Positions 13,946-19,318 of a DNA stretch of 19,318 nt are shown here, piece by piece. Position 1 is the stretch's first letter, and each line of letters starts with the position of its first letter. Source of the stretch: Planctomycetaceae bacterium (GTDB lineage: Bacteria; Planctomycetota; Planctomycetia; Pirellulales; PALSA-1355); contig SXHT01000054.1 of NCBI GenBank assembly GCA_005773095.1, positions 1 to 19,318 of the forward strand, given 5' to 3'. The position numbers and the translations under genes are program-made. The notes under the pieces are model-generated. The model was not told the origin of the DNA and made no database searches. It worked only from the letters and a program-made list of their open reading frames with translations.

Positions 13946-14545
13946 CTACCGTCCCAACTCTTCCAAGAGCAGCTCGAAGCGTTCGGCGAGGGATTGCGGC
14001 AACGTCGGCAATAATTCGCGGCCGATCAGATCGACGCGAATCATATCTCGCAAATGCGTGCGGTCATGGTCTCGATTGGCCGTCAGTTTCATCGCAACTA
14101 AATCGGCTAAAGGAACCACTCGCCAGGACTTTCCTACGCGAACACCGTGCTCGGGCGATGGCGCGCTTACAAGATCATGTTCTCGAACTTTTTTGTTTGC
14201 CCAGAGCAGATGAACACCGCTGCGTGGACTGGGTTTGTCACGTTCGACAAACATGCCGACATCCATTACCTCCTCGTAATCTAAGCCAACCGCCAGGGCA
14301 GCTTTTCGAAGCCGCGGCAGATCCTCGCGCCGCACAACTAAATCCAGATCCTTCGTAGTGCGCACGGCTTCGGGATCGACCGATCCAACCCAGATGGCGA
14401 CAGCTTGACCTCCGATCACCGCATAGGGTATGCCGGCAGTTTCGAATGCCTCGCAGATGCGATTCATCCGGTCGGTAACTCGATTAACGGCCATACAATG
14501 AAGTTCCCAGGGATCGACCGTCGAATCAATTTGCGGTTGAGGCAT
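13946..14545 (-). CDS. Nucleotidyltransferase-fold protein, AbiEii/MNT-like
   Basis: 199 aa. The core is YAVIGGQAVAIWVG (41-54) followed by RTTKDLDLVV, where Gly45-Gly46 and Asp66/Asp68 form the nucleotide and metal site of the Pol-beta superfamily; the downstream VVPLADLVAMKLTANRDHDRTHLRDM (143-168) is the helix typical of AbiEii-like proteins and DUF6036-like relatives. Some relatives are toxins of type IV systems that modify tRNA, others have unknown roles. No antitoxin-like gene is next to it, so it is not called a toxin-antitoxin pair. ATG 14545 has AAGG about 10 nt upstream. It lies 32 bp after the membrane protein gene and its 3' end abuts the pepF remnant. Confidence 0.75.
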   Translation of the reverse strand: MPQPQIDSTVDPWELHCMAVNRVTDRMNRICEAFETAGIPYAVIGGQAVAIWVGSVDPEAVRTTKDLDLVVRREDLPRLRKAALAVGLDYEEVMDVGMFVERDKPSPRSGVHLLWANKKVREHDLVSAPSPEHGVRVGKSWRVVPLADLVAMKLTANRDHDRTHLRDMIRVDLIGRELLPTLPQSLAERFELLLEELGR

Positions 14546-14577
14546 AGGATTTTACCTTACTCGATTGGCCAAAAACG

Positions 14578-15144
14578 TCAATGCGACTCATTCACATTCG
14601 GGTAATCTGGTGTCTCCAGGGCTTCGCGCAGCGCCGTGCGGGCCACGCTCCATAGGCTGCATGCCATGAAGCCGAAGAAGCCGCCGAGCACGGCCGAGGA
14701 AGCGATGCCCAGCGCGAGGCCGGGAATCGTCAGCTTCTCTCCCACAAGCGCGGCGATCGCAAGCCCGCCGACGGTGCCCGAAATCGTCGCGCACACGGCG
14801 CCCGCGACCAACCAAGGCCGACGAATCGCGGTATTCTCCTGGAGCCGCCGAGCGGGAGCGATCGTCGGCGCGACACCGAATTCTGGTCGACCAGCGTCGC
14901 CACTCTTCAGCGCGCGATCTTCACACTCCCGACGATCGCGAAGGCGTGTTCCTAATGCATTGCCGACAATATGTAAGCCGATCAAGCTGGCCAACAGAAG
15001 CAGCATCATGGACTGCGCGGCACCAACCGCAACCGAGACCGCGAATGCAACGCTTAGTAGCGTGACCCCCAAGAGCAACGTTCGCAAGCCAAATTGCGGC
15101 GGACGAACGGCGTGCGGGTCGGCGGCATGGGGCAGGGTGTTCAT
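14578..15144 (-). CDS. Four-helix membrane protein of unknown function
   Basis: 188 aa. Predicted membrane segments are about 18-40 (FGLRTLLLGVTLLSVAFAV), 45-63, 111-134 and 139-165, with a charged cytoplasmic or exposed loop at 66-110. The first helix pattern is seen in many planctomycete proteins of unknown role. No catalytic motif is visible. Segments 3 and 4 are rich in Gly and Ala (GTVGGLAIAALVG, LGIASSAVLGGFFGF), allowing close helix packing. It is upstream of the nucleotidyltransferase-like gene by 32 bp and may share its message. TACAAT at 15172-15177 (minus) is a likely -10, with no good -35. Confidence 0.65.
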   Translation of the reverse strand: MNTLPHAADPHAVRPPQFGLRTLLLGVTLLSVAFAVSVAVGAAQSMMLLLLASLIGLHIVGNALGTRLRDRRECEDRALKSGDAGRPEFGVAPTIAPARRLQENTAIRRPWLVAGAVCATISGTVGGLAIAALVGEKLTIPGLALGIASSAVLGGFFGFMACSLWSVARTALREALETPDYPNVNESH

Positions 15145-15171
15145 CGGGACTGCCTCGCAAGGACACCCTCT

Positions 15172-15200
15172 ATTGTAGCCGAACTTCCGAGTGTCGTCCT
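15172..15200 (-). promoter_or_regulatory. Weak candidate promoter for the membrane protein gene
   Basis: TACAAT (15172-15177) on the minus strand matches five of six -10 bases and lies about 28 bp before the ATG. The -35 at 17-bp spacing (AGGACG) matches only three of six, so this rests mainly on the -10. Confidence 0.35.
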
Positions 15201-15301
15201 AGCGATCCGGATCCGCGTGAGGGTGAGCGTAGTTCGCGCCTCGCATGACGATTTCATCACATGGGGCGAGTGGACAACACCCGCTACCAGTTTACGGCGA
15301 C

Positions 15302-15435
15302 GTAACCGTTCACTGGCCGGGGACTGGCTCATTTTCCCGGCGAATTCAAGAAAGGTGTCTCGTGCTGTTGGACGGTCGCCCAACGTGGTTCCCGGGAAAA
15401 TGTGCCTGTCCCCCTCTTGGCCCGTGAACGGTTAC
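15302..15435 (-). repeat. REPIN/MITE-like element, copy C, with long inverted ends
   Basis: Copy C lies in the opposite orientation to A and B. Its ends are a perfect 12-bp inverted repeat, GTAACCGTTCAC (15302-15313) and GTGAACGGTTAC (15424-15435), continuing inward as GGCC, GGGGAC.GGC.CATTTTCCCGG on both arms. The arms thus pair over about 40 bp with few mismatches. The centre has CACCTTTCTTGAATT and AACCACGTTGGGCGACC on minus, homologous with the other two copies. It sits just after the 3' end of purK. Confidence 0.9.
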
Positions 15436-15478
15436 ACGGCGACTTTGACCACCGCCTTGTGCAACATGTCATTTCCGG

Positions 15479-16645
15479 CTAGCGATGACCGGCAAAGGGC
15501 GGACCTTCAACAAGACCGCTCGGCCTTAACGCATTGCGTGCGGCAACGACGGTTCGCCGCGCGTCCATGGGCGAATCGGCCATCGCTGTTAGATGTCCCA
15601 TCTTGCGACCGGGCCGCGATTGTTCCTTGCCATACAAGTGCAGCTTGACGCTGGGAAACGCACACGCCGCGGACCATTGTGGGATTCCCGCCTGCCAAAG
15701 ATCTCCCAGCAAGTTCGCCATCGCGACCGGACGCAACAGGCTCGTCGCTCCGAGCGGCAGTCCGCAAATGGCTCGCAACTGCTGTTCGAACTGACTGGTC
15801 ACGCAGCCGTCGAACGTAAGGTGGCCCGAGTTGTGCGGGCGCGGTGCCAGTTCGTTGATCATCAGCCGGCCGTCGCGAGCCACGAAGAATTCAACACACA
15901 ACACGCCGACAACGCCCAGCGCTTCCAACACACCGTACGCGATCCGGACGGCTTCGCGTTCGACCTCGGGCGGCACGTCGGCCGGGGCGACCGAGACATC
16001 GAGAATATGATTGACATGCGCGTTGTGAATTACGCCGAAATCGGCCATCTTTCCATCGAGACCGCGGGCAGCAATCACTGAGACTTCGCAATCGAAATCG
16101 ACGAACGCTTCGAGGACCGCTTCGTTCGTCGATAGCCGCTGCCAGGCGGCCGCCGCGTCATCGGCTTTCGTAAGCTTGCTTTGACCTTTGCCGTCGTAAC
16201 CCCAGCCGGCAGTCTTGAGCACCGCGGGCAAGCCAATCTTCCCAATCGCCGTGGAAAGATCTTCCAAAGACCGCACCGCCTCAAACGGCACGACGGGGAA
16301 GCCATGCTTGCATAGAAATCTTTTCTCTCGTAAACGATGTTGCGTGACGTAGAGCACCTCGCCGCTGGGACGCACGGGCGCAAATTCCGTGGCTGCCAAT
16401 ACTGTGGCGGAGGGAATGTTTTCGAACTCGAATGTGACCACTGCGACACCACGGGCAAACTCTCGCACATTGTCCAGGTCGTCGTACGACGCTTGCCATT
16501 CGCGATCGGCGACCTGACCGGTGGGCGTGTCGTCGTCAGGCGAATAAGTGTGTACCCGATAGCCCATCCGGCGGGCTGCGATGGCGAACATCCGGCCAAG
16601 CTGTCCGCTGCCGAGTACGCCGATCGTGGCGCCCGGCTCAATCAC
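15479..16645 (-). CDS. purK: 5-(carboxyamino)imidazole ribonucleotide synthase PurK
   Basis: PurK uses ATP and bicarbonate to make N5-CAIR from AIR in purine synthesis; PurE then converts it to CAIR. The chosen start is GTG 16645, giving 388 aa and the usual N-terminus VIEPGATIGVLGSGQLGRM; the long open frame up to 17179 merely overlaps purE and was rejected. ATP-grasp marks include TFEFENIP (71-78), KTAGWGYDGKGQ (144-155), EAFVDFDCEVSVI (179-191) and the signature ELAPRPHNSGH (265-275). The start is 20 bp after the purE stop on the same strand, a purEK operon in the usual order. No strong ribosome site precedes the GTG. Confidence 0.95.
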   Translation of the reverse strand: MIEPGATIGVLGSGQLGRMFAIAARRMGYRVHTYSPDDDTPTGQVADREWQASYDDLDNVREFARGVAVVTFEFENIPSATVLAATEFAPVRPSGEVLYVTQHRLREKRFLCKHGFPVVPFEAVRSLEDLSTAIGKIGLPAVLKTAGWGYDGKGQSKLTKADDAAAAWQRLSTNEAVLEAFVDFDCEVSVIAARGLDGKMADFGVIHNAHVNHILDVSVAPADVPPEVEREAVRIAYGVLEALGVVGVLCVEFFVARDGRLMINELAPRPHNSGHLTFDGCVTSQFEQQLRAICGLPLGATSLLRPVAMANLLGDLWQAGIPQWSAACAFPSVKLHLYGKEQSRPGRKMGHLTAMADSPMDARRTVVAARNALRPSGLVEGPPFAGHR

Positions 16646-16665
16646 ACGCGGTCCATCGCGGTGGC

Positions 16666-17172
16666 TCACGGGAGGGTGTCTCCTAATACTGCTTGGGCCT
16701 GCTCTACGCGAAAGGCTTTGAGCTTTTCTCGCAGTTCTTGCCGGCTGTTGGCAAGAATGCTGACGGCCAAAAGCGCCGCGTTCGTCGCACCCGCTTTGCC
16801 GATCGCGACGGTCGCCACGGGCACGCCACCGGGCATTTGCACGATGGCCAGTAGTGAATCGAGTCCGTTGAGTGTTTTCGACTGCACGGGTACGCCGATC
16901 ACCGGCAGCGTGGTGTGCGCCGCAACCATGCCCGGCAAGTGCGCCGCGCCGCCAGCGCCCGCGATGATCACTTCCAGCCCTCGGGACTCGGCGGAAATGG
17001 CATATTCGCGCATCCAGTCGGGCGTGCGATGGGCCGAAACGACGCGGCACTCGTGGGGCACGCCGAAGCGGGTTAACAATTCGTCGGCATGGCAGAGCGC
17101 CTCCCAGTCGGACTTGCTGCCCATGATCACGCCGACAATCGGCTTTTCCGCGGATTTGCTGGAAGCGCTCAT
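16666..17172 (-). CDS. purE: N5-CAIR mutase PurE, class I
   Basis: 168 aa from ATG 17172. The motif GVIMGSKSDWE (14-24) binds the ribotide phosphate, SAHRTPD (46-52) carries the active-site His48, and AGAGGAAHLPGMVAAHTTLPVIGVPVQSK completes the site. Presence of PurK marks it as class I, which moves the carboxyl group from N5 to C4. A frame start at 17238 adds 22 residues with no likeness to PurE and was rejected. It is 31 bp after the glycosyltransferase stop at 17204 and may be transcribed with it. Confidence 0.96.
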   Translation of the reverse strand: MSASSKSAEKPIVGVIMGSKSDWEALCHADELLTRFGVPHECRVVSAHRTPDWMREYAISAESRGLEVIIAGAGGAAHLPGMVAAHTTLPVIGVPVQSKTLNGLDSLLAIVQMPGGVPVATVAIGKAGATNAALLAVSILANSRQELREKLKAFRVEQAQAVLGDTLP

Positions 17173-17203
17173 GCTCCAAGAATACCCGGCTGCCGACGAA
17201 GTC

Positions 17204-18400
17204 TCAAGCTGCCGCAGATTTGTGCGAGATTGGATCATAATCGGCGTCGGTCACCGGGCAAGCTCGCTCGCCGATGGCTGCCGCGGCTTCGCAGATATTG
17301 GCGAAGTGCATCCGATTTCTGGTTTTCGTGCCCTTGAGTCTTCGCAAAGTGCTCTTCCACAGTTGTTTACTGACGTCGCCGACCCCATCGCTCAGAGACT
17401 GCCAGGCCCAGATAGGATTCACAAGCCGCTGCCAGCGAAGATTGGCAAGGTCTTGTTCGAGCTGTCGTGCCTGGACTTCATAACTGGCATGCCCGTTGGC
17501 CACAAACCGTTGGCAGTCTTCAATCAAGATCTGACGGTAGCGGATTGGGTCCACCTGCAAGTCGGCGAAATCCGCACCGAGCAGTTCGCGCATCCGGCAG
17601 TAAGTATCGTACACGCAGTTCTGCACCGTTAGCAGGCGCGGGTACGGCGTATGCGAAAGCTCGCCCTGGAATGTCTCAAACTGCTGGAAGAAGCTCATTA
17701 AGTGGGCTGGGTTTCTGGCCGATCCGGCGCCATAGGATTCCAGATTGTCACCCCAGAGCATCAGCGGGCTGGTGTGAGCGAATTGACGGGTGTTGGCGAG
17801 CAACAACGACGCCGATGCGTAATCGGGGGCCCAGTCCCAAAACATGCGCCCGTACTGCTGATTGATTCGGGCGATCAGCCGCGCGTTGACGGCCGCGTTG
17901 AGAAATTTAGGCATGTCGCCGCCAAGCCGGCGGAAGTTTTCGTGCAGAGTTCGCTTCGAGTCAGCCAACCGCACACAAGGCGGGATTTTCTTTGGCACGT
18001 CAACGTAGTTGCCGATGAGGGCTGTGCCATCGTCGTACACAAAATTCAGCACGCTGTATTGGATCAACTCAATCCGCGGGTGTTTATTCGCCGCGGCGGC
18101 CAGAAACGCCAGCGCTCCCGGCATCAGGGCGTCATCGTCGCACACAAACAGCACCCACTCTCCGCGCGCCTGGTTGAGGGCGAACTCCCAATGATCCACC
18201 ATCGACATGCTACGAGGGGCCTTCACGTAAAGCAGTCGCGGATCGCTTTGCGAGAGCACCACTTGCTCGGTTTCGTCGCACGACTGGTTGTTGCTGACCA
18301 CGACTTCAAAATCGTCGAACGCCTGGGTAAGCGCGGACCGCAGGGCATGCCGCAGCTTGGTGGCACGATTGCGCGTGGGAATGACAATACTGAATTGCAT
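17204..18400 (-). CDS. GT2 glycosyltransferase
   Basis: 398 aa from ATG 18400, which has GGAG about 8 nt upstream; the GTG at 18407-18409 three codons earlier overlaps that ribosome site and is less likely. GT-A features: FSIVIPTRNRATKLRHAL (3-20), EVVVSNNQSCDET (32-44) and LFVCDDDALMPG (84-95) with the DxD metal site. The second half (to 398) has no recognised domain; it contains WAPDYASASLLLANT, typical of sugar-transfer enzymes with a D-Y-A stretch that positions the acceptor. Its place beside a DegT-type sugar aminotransferase homologue suggests cell-surface glycan or O-antigen synthesis; the substrate is unknown. Confidence 0.88.
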   Translation of the reverse strand: MQFSIVIPTRNRATKLRHALRSALTQAFDDFEVVVSNNQSCDETEQVVLSQSDPRLLYVKAPRSMSMVDHWEFALNQARGEWVLFVCDDDALMPGALAFLAAAANKHPRIELIQYSVLNFVYDDGTALIGNYVDVPKKIPPCVRLADSKRTLHENFRRLGGDMPKFLNAAVNARLIARINQQYGRMFWDWAPDYASASLLLANTRQFAHTSPLMLWGDNLESYGAGSARNPAHLMSFFQQFETFQGELSHTPYPRLLTVQNCVYDTYCRMRELLGADFADLQVDPIRYRQILIEDCQRFVANGHASYEVQARQLEQDLANLRWQRLVNPIWAWQSLSDGVGDVSKQLWKSTLRRLKGTKTRNRMHFANICEAAAAIGERACPVTDADYDPISHKSAAA

Positions 18401-18424
18401 GGGATTCACTCCCCGGGGTAGTCA

Positions 18425-18445
18425 CGGGCGCCCTTTCAGGGCCCG
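18425..18445. other. Intergenic hairpin between the DegT and GT2 genes
   Basis: CGGG (18425-18428) pairs with CCCG (18442-18445), and the inner CCCT (18431-18434) pairs with AGGG (18438-18441), with a two-base bulge. There is no T-run. It could tune expression between the two genes; this is only a structural observation. Confidence 0.35.
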
Positions 18446-18450
18446 AGTTC

Positions 18451-19318
18451 TCAGGCCGCGATTTGCCGATGCGGCCGAACGCCGCGGTCTCGCGCAACGA
18501 GGCTATAAACCTCTGCCGCCACCTTCTCCATCTGCCGTCTGGAAAGATGGCTGCCGCTCGGAAGCGAGACTGCTCGCTGGCTAAGCTCATAGCTAACGCG
18601 GTTGCGCGACTGTGCGACGCGCGCCTGGAGCGAGCCGCCGTAAGCGTCGAGGGAGCTTGCTGGTCGAAACATCGGTTTGCATTCGATGCCCCGCTGGGCG
18701 GCTTCGTCCACCACCATCGCACTCGTCAGTCTCGTCGAGGCATCGAATACGACCGTGACTTCACTTGGCAGGCACGTCGAACCGGAGGTGGGCACGCTGA
18801 ATTTCAGGGATGCCACCCCGCCGAGTGCTTGTCGATACCAGAGTGTGATTTGCCGCTTACGGGACGCCAGGTCGTCGATGCGCTCCAGTTGAGCGACGCC
18901 AAGCGCCGCCTGCATCGGACTGATCCGGTAGTCGAAGCCGGCATCGCCAAGCGACTGCCCGATGTTGCACGCAAGGCGATCGCAGTTCGTGACCACCATT
19001 CCCCCCTCGCCCGCAGTGAGCGTTTCGACCCGATCGAAACCAAACACGGCGACATCACCCAGGCTGCCAGCATGCCGGCCCAGGTACTTCCCGCCGAGCG
19101 CGTCGCTGGCGTCTTCCAAAATCGCGAGTCCGCGCGCGCGTGCGATTGCGCGGATGCGGTGCATCTCGGGAATATTGCCGTACAAGTCAATCGGCATGAC
19201 GGCTTTCGTGCGCGGTGTGATCGATTGTTTGAACGAATCAGCGGACAGACACCACGAGTCCGGATCGATGTCGGCAAACACGGGTGTCGCGCCCAAATAT
19301 CGAAGCGGCCAAAGCGAT
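18451..19318 (-). CDS. DegT/DnrJ/EryC1/StrS-family protein lacking the PLP lysine (5' truncated by window end)
   Basis: The frame stays open to the window edge, reading LRYLGATPVFADIDPDSWCL at its first visible part, so the N-terminus lies outside. The fold type I aminotransferase landmarks are present: PIDLYGNIPEM, LEDASDALGGKYLGR (Asp that contacts the PLP ring), GSLGDVAVFGF, AGEGGMVVTN and GFDYRISPMQAALGVAQLERID. Relatives read FSFxxxKxxxxGEGG and bind PLP through that lysine when making amino sugars for O-antigen or glycans. Here the codon at 19024-19026 is GAA, Glu. The frame is otherwise intact. It may be a dehydratase-like variant, a pseudoenzyme or a single-base error. The GT2 gene follows 50 bp downstream. 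Confidence 0.85.
   Translation of the reverse strand, partial: SLWPLRYLGATPVFADIDPDSWCLSADSFKQSITPRTKAVMPIDLYGNIPEMHRIRAIARARGLAILEDASDALGGKYLGRHAGSLGDVAVFGFDRVETLTAGEGGMVVTNCDRLACNIGQSLGDAGFDYRISPMQAALGVAQLERIDDLASRKRQITLWYRQALGGVASLKFSVPTSGSTCLPSEVTVVFDASTRLTSAMVVDEAAQRGIECKPMFRPASSLDAYGGSLQARVAQSRNRVSYELSQRAVSLPSGSHLSRRQMEKVAAEVYSLVARDRGVRPHRQIAA

Larger units (their letters stand above)
15145..15478. other. Gene-free region between the membrane protein gene and purK
   Basis: The 334 bp hold the candidate promoter at 15172-15200 and REPIN copy C (15302-15435). Frames here (for example 15141-15383 on minus, which spells EFAGKMSQSP) are repeat-derived, not genes. No T-run terminator is seen for purK; the long palindrome of copy C could serve to end its transcript. 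Confidence 0.6.

Noticed and set aside
13946..14545. AbiEii-like protein as half of a toxin-antitoxin or abortive-infection system
   Set aside because: No antitoxin-like gene adjoins it; the neighbours are a membrane protein and a peptidase remnant. The family also has non-toxin members.
16646..17179. N-terminal extension of purK, or a purE-purK fusion
   Set aside because: The extra residues are out of frame with PurE, rich in Arg and His, and resemble nothing; purE has its own complete frame here.

Overview
The window looks like chromosomal DNA of a planctomycete, probably close to Pirellulales. It is GC-rich, encodes an outer-membrane lipid A kinase, carries a small membrane protein whose first helix follows an FGLRTLLLGVTLL-type pattern common in that phylum, and is sprinkled with short palindromic intergenic repeats. 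The phylum call is inference from protein style and repeats; no rRNA or tRNA gene is present to confirm it.

Layout. 1-837 (+) is the C-terminal part of a sigma-54-dependent activator cut by the window start. It converges on lexA (841-1452, -), which has a near-consensus promoter. A gene-free stretch of about 730 bp holds a palindromic repeat cluster and leads into sppA (2182-3957, +), a periplasmic signal peptide peptidase. A 360-bp leader region with a three-way-junction RNA fold precedes a 107-aa protein of unknown function (4318-4641, +) closed by an intrinsic terminator. Then come isocitrate dehydrogenase (4775-5869), lpxK (6110-7180) and two glycosyltransferases (7365-8171, 8177-9019), all on +, forming an envelope-glycolipid run. 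The last one overlaps tail-to-tail with a GT4 glycosyltransferase (8988-10085, -) coupled to a small BON-domain protein (10090-10329, -). After a second repeat cluster come cysC (10838-11491, -) and a TolC/CzcC-like outer-membrane factor (11595-13058, -).

The region 13415-13929 (-) is a decayed oligoendopeptidase F gene: its N-terminal half is missing, it has a frameshift, and an internal deletion, but its HELGH zinc site and C-terminus are still readable. Upstream of it are a nucleotidyltransferase-fold protein (13946-14545, -) and a four-helix membrane protein (14578-15144, -). The last block, all on -, is a DegT-type aminotransferase homologue (18451 to the window end) whose PLP lysine position reads Glu, then a GT2 glycosyltransferase (17204-18400), purE (16666-17172) and purK (15479-16645).

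Two repeat families stand out: three copies of a roughly 100-130 bp REPIN/MITE-like element with inverted ends (about 5974-6069, 7216-7342, 15302-15435), and two clusters built from a GGCCGGC/GCCGGCC palindrome bounded by related inverted ends (1731-2030, 10494-10746). No CRISPR array, transposase, prophage or complete defence system was seen. The best candidates for something new are the structured leader at 4207-4310 and the lysine-less DegT protein.
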